NCBI GenBank assembly: GCA_018241525.1
Contig: JAFEDR010000001.1
Coordinates: 62,001-126,000 of the forward strand
Direction of reading: 5' to 3'
Length of the DNA stretch: 64,000 nucleotides
Source: Pseudomonadota bacterium
Lineage (GTDB): Bacteria; Pseudomonadota; Gammaproteobacteria; Steroidobacterales; Steroidobacteraceae
Of this stretch, positions 42,907 through 51,191 are shown one piece after another (position 1 is the stretch's first letter; each line of letters opens with the position of its first letter). The position numbers and the translations under genes were made by a program. The notes under the pieces were generated by a model, which was given only the letters and a program-made list of their open reading frames with translations, did not search any database and had not been told where the DNA came from.

Positions 42907-45558
42907 ATGAACCGTAGCCGATATCCATCCCATCCGCAGGCGCGCCTCACGGCCGACGCCGCGGCGCCGCGCAGCCGGGTGCTGACGCACCTGCCGCTCG
43001 CCTCGGCGATCTCCGCGGTGCTCGCGGGAGCGCCGGCGGCGTATGCGCAGCAGAAGCCGGACACCTCGGGCGGCCTCGAGGAGGTCGTGGTGACCGCGCA
43101 GAAGAAGAGCGAGCGCATGCAGGACGTCCCGATCGCGATCACCGCGCTCGGCACGGAGAAGCTCGAGGAACTGCACATCCAGAACCTCGACGACTACGTG
43201 AAGTACCTGCCGTCGGTCGCCTACAGCCGCGGCCAGGGCCAGGGCGGCAACGGCCAGCCCGGCGCCTCGCACGTCTACATGCGCGGCGTGGTCAGCGGCG
43301 CCAACGAGAACCACTCGGGCTCGCAGCCGAGCGTCGGCACCTACATCGACGAGCAGCCGGTGACGACCATCGACGGCACGCCCGACCTGCACGTCTACGA
43401 CATCGAGCGCGTCGAGGTGCTGAAGGGTCCGCAGGGCACGCTGTTCGGCGCGAGCTCCCAGGCCGGCACGATCCGCATCATCACCAACAAGCCCGACCCG
43501 ACGAAGTTCGCGGCCGGCTACGACGTGACCGTCAACGACGTTTCGCACGGCAACTTCGGCTACGCGGGCGAGGCGTTCGTCAACGTGCCGCTGTCGCCGA
43601 TCGCGGCGATCCGGCTGGTCGCCTGGGCCGAGCACGACGCCGGCTTCATCGACAACGTCGCGGGCACGAACCAGGCCGCCGGCATCGTCAACGGCATCCG
43701 CTCGTTCACGGGCTCGGGCGGCTGGTGCGAGTACTACGCCTGCACCCCGTATACCCAGGGCTCGGTCGGGCAGGGCTCGATCAGCAACGCCCCGTGGCGC
43801 AAGAACGACTACAACACCGCCGACACGAAGGGCGGGCGCGCCTCGCTGAAGCTCAACCTCGGCGACAACTGGACGATCACGCCGACCTTCATCGGCCAGT
43901 CGACCAACACCGAGGGCTTCTTCGCCTACGACCCGGCGGTCGGTGACCTGCAGGTTACGCACTTCTCGCCGGAGAACTCGCAGGACTCGTGGATCCAGAC
44001 GGCGTTGACGGTCGAGGGCAAGTTCGCCGACTTCGACCTCGTGTACGCCGGCGCCTACATGAAGCGCACCACGCATTCGATCGCCGACTATTCCGACTAC
44101 TCGTTCTTCTACGACCAGATCGGCTACGGCAAGTACTGGGTCGGCAACGCCGGCCTGCAGAAAGACGCGAACGGCGTCGTGACCGGCGGCATCCCGATCA
44201 TGCCGCAGGAGCTCGTGATCTCGAAGGGCTACTTCCAGAAGTTCAGCCACGAGCTGCGCCTGACGACGCCGCAGAACCTGCCGGTGAAGGGCACGGTGGG
44301 CCTGTTCCTGCAGCGTCAGACGCACGACATCTGGGAGCAGTACTCGCTGCCCGGCTACGGCTTCTCGTTCGCGAACGGCCCGTACGGCGGCCCGAACCCG
44401 GCCGGCCTCGCCGACTACCTGTCGATCCCGACGCTACCGAACACCGTGTGGCTCACGGCGGAGCAGCGCGTCGACCGCGACCAGGCGGCCTTCGGCGAGG
44501 TGACCTGGGATGTGACCTCGAAGTTCTCGCTGACCGGCGGCCTGCGGCAGTACAAGTACGACAACACGCTGCAGGGCTTCTACGGCTACTCGGAGAACTT
44601 CGGCAACTTCTTCGGTGCCCACTCCGGCATGCGCATTTGCTTTGAGCCGGCGACGGTGAACGGCACGCCCTGCAGCGACCTCGACAAGCGGGTGGCCGGC
44701 AACGGCCACGTCAAGCGGCTTAACGCGCAGTTCAAGTTCACGCCGGACCGGATGATCTACGCGACCTACTCCGAAGGCTTCCGGCCGGGCGGCGTGAACC
44801 GCACGGCGGCGGCCGGCATCGGTCCGTACGAGTCCGACATCCTGAAGAACTACGAGTTCGGCTGGAAGACGCAGTGGCTCAATCGCCACCTGCGTTGGAA
44901 CGGCGCGATCTTCCAGGAGAAGTGGGACGACTTCCAGTTCTCGTTCCTCGGCCCGAACAGCGTGACCATCATCGAGAACGGCGGCAATGCCAAGATCAAG
45001 GGCATCGAGTCCGAGCTCGAGTGGGCCATCGGCGGGGGCTGGTTCGCGAGCCTGAACGCGTCGCTGCTGCAGTCGCGACTGCAGGACAACTACTGCGGCA
45101 CGACCGACTCGAACGGGCGGCCGGTCACGACCAACGACTGCACGTACACCGACTCGAACGGCGTGGTGCAGGGCGGGTTCACGCCGCTCGCGCCAGCCGG
45201 CGCGGACATGCCGATCGCGCCGAAGTTCAAGGCGAACGCGGTGCTGCGCTACAACTTCGAGCTCGGCAGCTGGGATGCGAACGTGCAGGCGGCGGCGGTC
45301 TACCAGACGCTGACCGCCCCGGCGCTCAAGACCCAGGACCAGCAGATCATCGGCATGCAGCCGGCCTACTACCTGGCGGACCTGTCCGCCGGGATCGAGA
45401 AGAACGGCATGCACGTCGAGCTCGCGGTCAACAACGTCACCGACAAGCGCGCCGAGCTCTCGCGCTGGGTCGCGTGCACGGTCAGCGTCTGCCAGCAGCC
45501 CTATGTGGCGCCGGCTCAGCCGCGGACCGTGGTGCTGAAGTTCGGCCAGAAGTTCTAG
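42907..45558 (+). CDS. TonB-dependent outer-membrane receptor
   Basis: 883 residues from the ATG at 42907, where GGGGAGCGAGGA precedes it. A signal peptide (LPLASAISAVLAGAPAAYAQQ) is followed by the TonB box EEVVVTAQKK, a plug domain (QDVPIAITALG to VEVLKGPQGTLFGASSQAGTIRIITNKP) and a beta-barrel ending in VVLKFGQKF with a C-terminal Phe. It is an iron-complex-type barrel in general fold, but substrate could be a siderophore, sterol, sugar or other molecule. Position next to a sulfotransferase and upstream of carnitine genes does not settle it. Confidence 0.93.
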   Translation: MNRSRYPSHPQARLTADAAAPRSRVLTHLPLASAISAVLAGAPAAYAQQKPDTSGGLEEVVVTAQKKSERMQDVPIAITALGTEKLEELHIQNLDDYVKYLPSVAYSRGQGQGGNGQPGASHVYMRGVVSGANENHSGSQPSVGTYIDEQPVTTIDGTPDLHVYDIERVEVLKGPQGTLFGASSQAGTIRIITNKPDPTKFAAGYDVTVNDVSHGNFGYAGEAFVNVPLSPIAAIRLVAWAEHDAGFIDNVAGTNQAAGIVNGIRSFTGSGGWCEYYACTPYTQGSVGQGSISNAPWRKNDYNTADTKGGRASLKLNLGDNWTITPTFIGQSTNTEGFFAYDPAVGDLQVTHFSPENSQDSWIQTALTVEGKFADFDLVYAGAYMKRTTHSIADYSDYSFFYDQIGYGKYWVGNAGLQKDANGVVTGGIPIMPQELVISKGYFQKFSHELRLTTPQNLPVKGTVGLFLQRQTHDIWEQYSLPGYGFSFANGPYGGPNPAGLADYLSIPTLPNTVWLTAEQRVDRDQAAFGEVTWDVTSKFSLTGGLRQYKYDNTLQGFYGYSENFGNFFGAHSGMRICFEPATVNGTPCSDLDKRVAGNGHVKRLNAQFKFTPDRMIYATYSEGFRPGGVNRTAAAGIGPYESDILKNYEFGWKTQWLNRHLRWNGAIFQEKWDDFQFSFLGPNSVTIIENGGNAKIKGIESELEWAIGGGWFASLNASLLQSRLQDNYCGTTDSNGRPVTTNDCTYTDSNGVVQGGFTPLAPAGADMPIAPKFKANAVLRYNFELGSWDANVQAAAVYQTLTAPALKTQDQQIIGMQPAYYLADLSAGIEKNGMHVELAVNNVTDKRAELSRWVACTVSVCQQPYVAPAQPRTVVLKFGQKF

Positions 45559-45568
45559 GCCGACGTCC

Positions 45569-45595
45569 GCCGGCGGGCCCGACGGGCCCGCCGGC
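45569..45595 (+). terminator. Perfect 12-bp hairpin after the TonB receptor gene
   Basis: GCCGGCGGGCCC and its complement with a GAC loop begin 10 nt after the stop codon. There is no T-run, so termination may be Rho-assisted; a second GC-rich dyad lies at 45603-45620. Confidence 0.5.
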
Positions 45596-45685
45596 CACCC
45601 CTCCCGGCCGACCGGCCGGGGGAGGGTGCGCCACTCCGGCGCCCACCCACCTGATGGTCGTTTCCCTGTCGCTCGCGACCGGCCG

Positions 45686-45694
45686 TGTTATATT
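45686..45694 (+). promoter_or_regulatory. Extended -10 promoter in an AT-rich island before the carnitine operon
   Basis: TGTTATATT fits an extended -10 (TG-N-TATATT) with no clear -35. The island continues to about 45713, and TGTT at 45686-45689 with AACA at 45702-45705 gives a loose dyad overlapping the promoter, a possible site for the BetI-like TetR protein encoded two genes on. Confidence 0.5.
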
Positions 45695-45742
45695 ATTGTC
45701 TCAACATTAAAAACGCGGCGCCGGGCGCCGCCGGAGTGGCAC

Positions 45743-47221
45743 ATGCGGCAGGTCAGGACCTTGGGTCTCCTCGGCACGGGCGTCATCGGCGGTGGCTGGG
45801 CCGCGCGGGCGCTGCACTTCGGCATCGACGTCGTCGCCGCCGACGTCAAGCCCGAGATGGAGGCCTGGATCCGCGGTGCCGTCGCGAACGCGGAGCCCGC
45901 GCTCGCGCGGCTCACCTCGGCGCCGCTGCCGCCGAAGGGCAAGCTCAGCTTCACGACCGACCTGAACGCGATGGCGCGCGAGGTCGACTTCATCCAGGAG
46001 AACATCCCGGAGCAGCTGCCGCTCAAGCAGCGGGTGCTCGCCGAGGTCAGCCGGCATGCCCCCGCCGACGTCGTGATCGCCTCCTCGACCTCGGGGCTGA
46101 TGCCCTCCGACCTGCAGAAGGACATGGTGGCGCCCGAGCGGCTGCTCGTCGGCCACCCGTTCAACCCGGTCTACCTGCTGCCGCTGGTCGAGCTCGTGGG
46201 CGGCGCGAAGACGTCGGACGCGACGATCGAGGCCGCGCGGCGCTTCTACACCTACATCGGCATGCACGCGCTCAAGGTCCGCAAAGAGATCCCGGGCCAC
46301 CTGACCGACCGACTGCAGGAGGCGCTGTGGCGCGAGATCCTGCACATGGTGAACGACGGCGTCGCGACCACGGGCGAGCTCGACGAGTCGATCGTCTACG
46401 GTCCGGGCCTGCGCTGGGCGGCCATGGGCACGAACCAGATCTACCACCTCGCCGGCGGCGAGGCCGGCATGCGGCACATGCTGCACCAGTTCGGGCCTTG
46501 CCTGAAGTGGCCGTGGACCAAGCTCGAGGCGCCCGAGCTCACCGAGCAGCTGATCGACCGCATGGTCGAGGGTACCGCCGAGCAGGCCGCCGGTCGCTCG
46601 ATCCGCGAGCTCGAGCGGCTGCGCGACGACTACCTGGTCGCGATCCAGCAGGTGCTGCGGCAGTTCGACATCGGCGCCGGCAAGACGCTGAAGGCGCTCG
46701 AGACGCGGCTCTACAACGAGCACGCCGGCAAGGCTCCGGCGATCGACGCCGACGGCCCGCTGCGCCTCGTCGACACCGTGGTCCGTCCGGACTGGGTCGA
46801 CTACAACGGCCATCTGACCGACTCGCGCTACTTCCAGATCTACGGCGACGCGGTCGACGTGCTGCTGCGGCGCCTCGGCATCGACGAGGCCTATCGTGCG
46901 GCCGGCCACTCGCCGTTCACCGCCGAGACGCACGTGCGCTACCTCGCCGAGGTCGGCCCGAGCGAGTCGGTTCACGTGACGACCCAGGTGCTCGACGTCG
47001 ACGCGAAGCGCTTCCGGCTCTTCCACCGGCTGTACCGGACGCGCGACGGCGTGCTGGCCTCGACCTGCGAGCAGCTGTGGCTGCACGTCGACACCCGGGC
47101 CGGCAAGGTCGCACCGATGCCGGAGGCGGTACTCGCACCGCTCAGCACGATCGCAGCCCGGCACGCGAAGCTCGGCCGGCCGGACGAGGCCGGGCGCGGC
47201 ATCGCGCTCTCGAAGGGCTGA
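45743..47221 (+). CDS. L-carnitine 3-dehydrogenase fused to a HotDog thioesterase
   Basis: 492 residues. Residues 1-320 are a 3-hydroxyacyl-CoA dehydrogenase-type domain: GLLGTGVIGGGWAARAL for NAD, SSTSGLMPSDLQ, VGHPFNPVYLLPLVELVGG and a GPGLRWAAMGTNQIYHLAGGEAGM segment that is typical of carnitine dehydrogenases. Residues about 345-480 are a HotDog thioesterase domain (VVRPDWVDYNGHLTDSRYFQIYGDAVD). Such fusions oxidise L-carnitine to 3-dehydrocarnitine and hydrolyse betainyl-CoA to glycine betaine. The enzyme joining the two steps (a BKACE-type cleavage enzyme) is not in this window. Confidence 0.87.
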   Translation: MRQVRTLGLLGTGVIGGGWAARALHFGIDVVAADVKPEMEAWIRGAVANAEPALARLTSAPLPPKGKLSFTTDLNAMAREVDFIQENIPEQLPLKQRVLAEVSRHAPADVVIASSTSGLMPSDLQKDMVAPERLLVGHPFNPVYLLPLVELVGGAKTSDATIEAARRFYTYIGMHALKVRKEIPGHLTDRLQEALWREILHMVNDGVATTGELDESIVYGPGLRWAAMGTNQIYHLAGGEAGMRHMLHQFGPCLKWPWTKLEAPELTEQLIDRMVEGTAEQAAGRSIRELERLRDDYLVAIQQVLRQFDIGAGKTLKALETRLYNEHAGKAPAIDADGPLRLVDTVVRPDWVDYNGHLTDSRYFQIYGDAVDVLLRRLGIDEAYRAAGHSPFTAETHVRYLAEVGPSESVHVTTQVLDVDAKRFRLFHRLYRTRDGVLASTCEQLWLHVDTRAGKVAPMPEAVLAPLSTIAARHAKLGRPDEAGRGIALSKG

Positions 47222-47228
47222 GCCGCGG

Positions 47229-47888
47229 ATGCCGAAGATCGTCGACCACGCAGCCCGGCGCGACGAGATCGCCCTCGTCGCCTGCCGGGTCGTCGCGCAG
47301 GTCGGCTTCGAGCAGGCGACCGTCGTGCGCATCGCGCGCGAAGCCGGCTACACGACCGGCATGATCGCCCACTACTTCGACTCGAAGCAGGAGATCATCC
47401 TGGCGGCGTTGCGGCTCATCCTGAAGCGGATGGAGGAGCGGCTCGCCAGCCGTCCGGCGGGCGCTTCGGAGACGCTCCTCGACCTCTTGGCCGAGACGCT
47501 GCCGCTCGACGAGCAGCGCACCACCGAGTGCGCGTTCTGGATCGGGTTCTGGGCGCAGGTGCCGACCGACAAGCGCCTGAAGCGGATCAATGCGTGGGTG
47601 CACCGCGAGTACATGCGCCTCTACGAGCGCTGCCTCGCGACCCACTGGCCCGAATGGCCGTCGTGGCCGGCCGAGGTCCGCGAGCAGGTGCTCGGCGCGA
47701 TCGCGACCTTCCTGAACGGGCTGACGCCGAGCGCGGTGCTGAACCCCTCGGAATGGCCCGCCGAGCGCCTGCTGGGCCAGCTCGGGCTGCAGCTTTCGTT
47801 GTGGCGCGCCTGGGCGGCGGGCGCGGTGGCCGGAGGGGCGCCGCAGCCGGCGCCACGCGCGACGCGCTCGCGAACACCGGCAGGCTAG
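47229..47888 (+). CDS. TetR-family regulator (BetI-like)
   Basis: 219 residues. The N-terminal HTH reads RRDEIALVACRVVAQVGFEQATVVRIAREAGYTTGMIAHYFDSKQEI, close in style to BetI, the choline-sensing repressor (in which GYSTGIISHYF is usual). The C-terminal domain with FWIGFWAQ resembles BetI-type ligand pockets. It lies 7 nt after the carnitine dehydrogenase gene and probably represses that operon, lifted by carnitine, choline or a CoA ester; this is inference. Confidence 0.87.
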   Translation: MPKIVDHAARRDEIALVACRVVAQVGFEQATVVRIAREAGYTTGMIAHYFDSKQEIILAALRLILKRMEERLASRPAGASETLLDLLAETLPLDEQRTTECAFWIGFWAQVPTDKRLKRINAWVHREYMRLYERCLATHWPEWPSWPAEVREQVLGAIATFLNGLTPSAVLNPSEWPAERLLGQLGLQLSLWRAWAAGAVAGGAPQPAPRATRSRTPAG

Positions 47889-47906
47889 CGTAGCAGGGGG
47901 ACGACG

Positions 47907-49070
47907 ATGGATTTCGCACTGACCGACGAGCAGCGCCTGATCATCAAGACCACGCGCGACTTCGTCACGAACGAGCTGATGCCGCACGAGCAGGAGATCG
48001 AGGAGACCGGCGTGCTCCGGCCCGAGCTCCACCGCGAGCTCAAGCAGAAGGCGATCGACGCCGGCCTCTACGCCGCGAACATGCCGGCCGAGGTCGGTGG
48101 CGCCGGGCTCGACACCGTCACCTGGGTGCTCTACGAGAAGGAACTCGGCCGCACCGGCTACGCGCTGCACTACAACTGCGTCGGCCGGCCCTCGAACATC
48201 CTCTGCGCCTGCGAGGGCGAGCAGCGCGAGCGCTACCTGTTCCCGTCGGTGCGCGGCGAGCGGGTCGATTGCCTCGCGATGACCGAGCCCGGGGCGGGCT
48301 CCGACGTGCGCGGCATGAAGGCGAGCGCGGTCGAGAAGGGCGGCGACTACGTGATCAACGGGGTCAAGCACTTCATCAGCCATGCCGACCACGCCGACTT
48401 CGTGATCCTGTTCGCCGCGACCGGCGAGGAATCCGGCCCGAAGGGCTCGAAGAAGCGCATCACCGCCTTCCTCGTCGACATGGGTACGCCGGGCTTCGAG
48501 GTGCGCCCCGGCTACAAGAACGTCTCGCACCGCGGCTACAACAACTGCATCCTCGAGTTCAACGACTGCCGCGTGCCGAAGTCACAGGTGCTCGGCGAGG
48601 TCCACCAGGGCTTCGAGGTCGCCAACGCCTGGCTCGGCGCCACCCGCCTGCAGGTGGCGGCCACCTGCCTCGGCCGCGCCGAGCGCGCGCTCGAGCTCGC
48701 AACCCAGTGGGCGGTCGAGCGCAAGCAGTTCGGCCAGCAGATCGGCAAGTTCCAGGGCGTGTCGTTCAAGCTCGCCGACATGGCGCTCGAGCTGCGGGCC
48801 GCCGAGCTGCTCACGCTCGAGGCGGCCTGGAAGTTCGACCAGAAGACCGCCTCCGACATGGACATGGCGATGGCGAAGCTGAAGGCCTCGGAGACCCTCG
48901 CGATGGTCGCCGACGAGGCGCTGCAGATCCACGGCGGCATGGGGCTGATGGCGGACCTGCCGCTCGAGCGCATCTGGCGCGATGCGCGCATCGAGCGCAT
49001 CTGGGAAGGCACCAGCGAGATCCAGCGGCACATCATCTCGCGCAGCCTGCTCAGGCCGCTCGGCGGCTGA
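47907..49070 (+). CDS. Acyl-CoA dehydrogenase (perhaps gamma-butyrobetainyl-CoA dehydrogenase)
   Basis: 387 residues. Family landmarks: MTEPGAGSDVRGMKA, the FAD loop, QFGQQIGKFQGVSFKLADM, and HGGMGLMADLPLERIWRDARIERIWEGTSEIQRHIISRSL with the catalytic-region glutamate area. Its position between the BetI-like regulator and an MFS gene makes gamma-butyrobetainyl-CoA or crotonobetainyl-CoA a plausible substrate. No acyl-CoA ligase or transferase is beside it, so the CoA-activation step must be elsewhere. Confidence 0.85.
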   Translation: MDFALTDEQRLIIKTTRDFVTNELMPHEQEIEETGVLRPELHRELKQKAIDAGLYAANMPAEVGGAGLDTVTWVLYEKELGRTGYALHYNCVGRPSNILCACEGEQRERYLFPSVRGERVDCLAMTEPGAGSDVRGMKASAVEKGGDYVINGVKHFISHADHADFVILFAATGEESGPKGSKKRITAFLVDMGTPGFEVRPGYKNVSHRGYNNCILEFNDCRVPKSQVLGEVHQGFEVANAWLGATRLQVAATCLGRAERALELATQWAVERKQFGQQIGKFQGVSFKLADMALELRAAELLTLEAAWKFDQKTASDMDMAMAKLKASETLAMVADEALQIHGGMGLMADLPLERIWRDARIERIWEGTSEIQRHIISRSLLRPLGG

Positions 49071-49142
49071 GCCACCGGCACGCCGCGCGTGGCGCCCCGC
49101 CGGGGCGTCGCGTAGGATCGGCCGGGGTGGGGGGAGACACGG

Positions 49143-50474
49143 TTGGCCACTGATCCGGCGGCGCGCCCGCTGACGACGCCGCGGCAGCTCGTGCTGCTGA
49201 TGGCGCTGTCCCTCTTCATCAACTACGTCGATCGCGGCAACCTCGCGACCGCCGGCCCGCTGATCCAGGACGAGCTGCAGCTGTCGGCGAAGCAGTTCGG
49301 CGCGCTGCTGTCGGCGTTCTACCTCACCTACGTGCTCGCGATGGTGCCGGCGGGCTGGCTCGCGGACGTGCGCGGCGCGAAGCTCACGCTCGGGGCGGGT
49401 GCCGCGATCTGGTCGGTGGCGACGCTGCTGACCGGCTTCGCAGGCGGCTACGCCTCGATCCTCGCGCTCCGGCTGCTGCTCGGCGTTGGCGAGAGCGCGG
49501 CGTTCCCGGGCAGCTCGAAGCTGGTGGCGACCTGCGTCGACAAGGCGCACATCGGCATCGCCAACGGCGTGATCGGCTTCGGCTACCTGGTGGGCCCGGC
49601 GGTGGGGACGATCGTCGGCGGCCTGCTGATGGCGCGCTTCGGCTGGCGCCCGGTCTTCATCCTGTTCGGCGCACTGTCGTTCCTCTGGCTCGTGCCGTGG
49701 TCGCGGGTCCGCGTGCGCGAGACGACCGCGCAGGCCCCGGTGCCCGGCGCGGGCGCGCCCTCGACGGCGATCATCTTCCGCCAGCGCGGGCTGTGGGGCG
49801 CGGCGATCGGTCACTTCGCCGGCAACTACAACTGGTACTTCATCCTCGGCTGGCTGCCGACCTACCTCGTCAAGGCGCGCGGCTTCTCGATGGAGAGCAT
49901 GGCGACGGTGGTCTCGTTCGCCTACCTCGTGAACGCGGCGGCGGCGATGTTCGCCGGCTGGGCGATCGATGCCTGGGTGCGCGCTGGCCGCTCCACGACG
50001 CTCGCGTACAAGCTGCCGATGGGGCTCGCGCACCTGCTCGGCATCGCCTGCATGGCGGGCATGGCGGTGCTGCCGGTGGAGGGCTGCATCGCGAGCCTGT
50101 TCGTGTACGAGATCTTCCTGGGCTTCTCCTCGCCGGGCTACTTCGGCATCCCGCAGATCCTGGCGGGGCCGGCCGCCGCCGCCCGCTGGGTCGGCGTGCA
50201 GAACATGATCGGCAACCTGCCGGGGATCATCGCGCCACTGTTCGCCGGGGTCCTGATCGACGCCGAGGGCGGCCACTACGGCACGGCGTTCGCCATCGCG
50301 GGCCTCGTGAACCTGGTCGGCTTCTTCGGCTGGGTCTTCGTGCTGCCAAGGATCGAGCCGGTGCGCTGGGATGCGTTGGCGGCACCGGCCGCCGCGCCGG
50401 CGGCGCCCGGGCTCGACGCCGCGGTTGCCGGGCGAGCCGCCGACACGACACGCCCCGGCCGTCCCGGCGGCTGA
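49143..50474 (+). CDS. MFS transporter, anion:cation symporter type
   Basis: 443 residues from a TTG, with twelve expected membrane helices. DRGNLATAGPLIQDELQLSAKQFGALLSAFYLTY and GWLADVRGAK (loop 2-3) mark the major facilitator fold; the GFASSPGYFG-like segment (GFSSPGYFGIPQI) and N-terminus resemble the ACS family that carries organic anions such as hexuronates and galactonate. It is likely the uptake route for a substrate of the neighbouring operons. The tail after residue 410 is a low-complexity Ala/Pro stretch. Confidence 0.85.
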   Translation: MATDPAARPLTTPRQLVLLMALSLFINYVDRGNLATAGPLIQDELQLSAKQFGALLSAFYLTYVLAMVPAGWLADVRGAKLTLGAGAAIWSVATLLTGFAGGYASILALRLLLGVGESAAFPGSSKLVATCVDKAHIGIANGVIGFGYLVGPAVGTIVGGLLMARFGWRPVFILFGALSFLWLVPWSRVRVRETTAQAPVPGAGAPSTAIIFRQRGLWGAAIGHFAGNYNWYFILGWLPTYLVKARGFSMESMATVVSFAYLVNAAAAMFAGWAIDAWVRAGRSTTLAYKLPMGLAHLLGIACMAGMAVLPVEGCIASLFVYEIFLGFSSPGYFGIPQILAGPAAAARWVGVQNMIGNLPGIIAPLFAGVLIDAEGGHYGTAFAIAGLVNLVGFFGWVFVLPRIEPVRWDALAAPAAAPAAPGLDAAVAGRAADTTRPGRPGG

Positions 50475-50513
50475 CGATCGATCCGGCACGGCGCCGGGGG
50501 AGGGGAGATCGAC

Positions 50514-51191
50514 GTGGCGACCGACCGCTCGCAAGGGCAGGACCTCAGGGCCGCGCGTGCCAAGCTCGCGCTTTACGTCGCGATCGGCGCGATGCTCGCC
50601 TTCGTGCTCGCGCACAACGAGCGCTTCCTGGTCGATCCCGCGGATCCCGCGTGGCCGCACCTGCGCGCCTTCGCGCCGTGGCTGCTGCCGCACGGACTCG
50701 TCGGCGGGGTCGCGCTGCTGCTCGGCCTGACGCAGTTCAGCACGCGCCTCCGGGTGCGGCACGCGGCGGTGCACCGTGCCTGCGGCTGGGCCTACGTGTG
50801 CGCCGTCGCCGTCGCCGCGCCGCTAGGCGCCGTCCTCGCCTTTCGCGACCAGGAAATCGGGTACGCGCCGTCCTTCGGGGCCGCGGGGTGCCTGTTCGCG
50901 TTCCTGTGGCTGCTGGCCACGGGGATGGCGCTCTGGTTCATCCTGCATCGCGAGGTCGACCGCCACCGGCGCTGGATGACGCGCAGCCTCGCGATCGCGC
51001 TCGTGTTCCTGGAGGTGCGCGTCGTCGAGGGCCTGACCGGCTGGGGCGCGACCCCCGCGTCGGACGAGATGATCGTCTGGCTCTGCGTCGCCCTCGGCTA
51101 CCCGCTCGCCGACCTCGCGCTGGAGCTCGGTGATCGGCTGGGCATGCGCGCCGGCGGCGCCGGGCAGCGCGAGGCCGGCCGCCCGCGCTAG
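50514..51191 (+). CDS. DUF2306-like membrane protein
   Basis: 225 residues from a GTG after GGGGAGGGGAGA. Four to six membrane helices: LALYVAIGAMLAFVLAHN, LLPHGLVGGVALLLGLTQF, a VHRACGWAYVCAVAVAAPLGAVLAF pair, FLWLLATGMALWFILH. HRACGWAYV and RRWMTRSLA are typical of DUF2306. Role unknown. It ends the plus-strand operon and shares its TAG with the opposing FAD oxidase gene through CTAG. Confidence 0.75.
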   Translation: MATDRSQGQDLRAARAKLALYVAIGAMLAFVLAHNERFLVDPADPAWPHLRAFAPWLLPHGLVGGVALLLGLTQFSTRLRVRHAAVHRACGWAYVCAVAVAAPLGAVLAFRDQEIGYAPSFGAAGCLFAFLWLLATGMALWFILHREVDRHRRWMTRSLAIALVFLEVRVVEGLTGWGATPASDEMIVWLCVALGYPLADLALELGDRLGMRAGGAGQREAGRPR

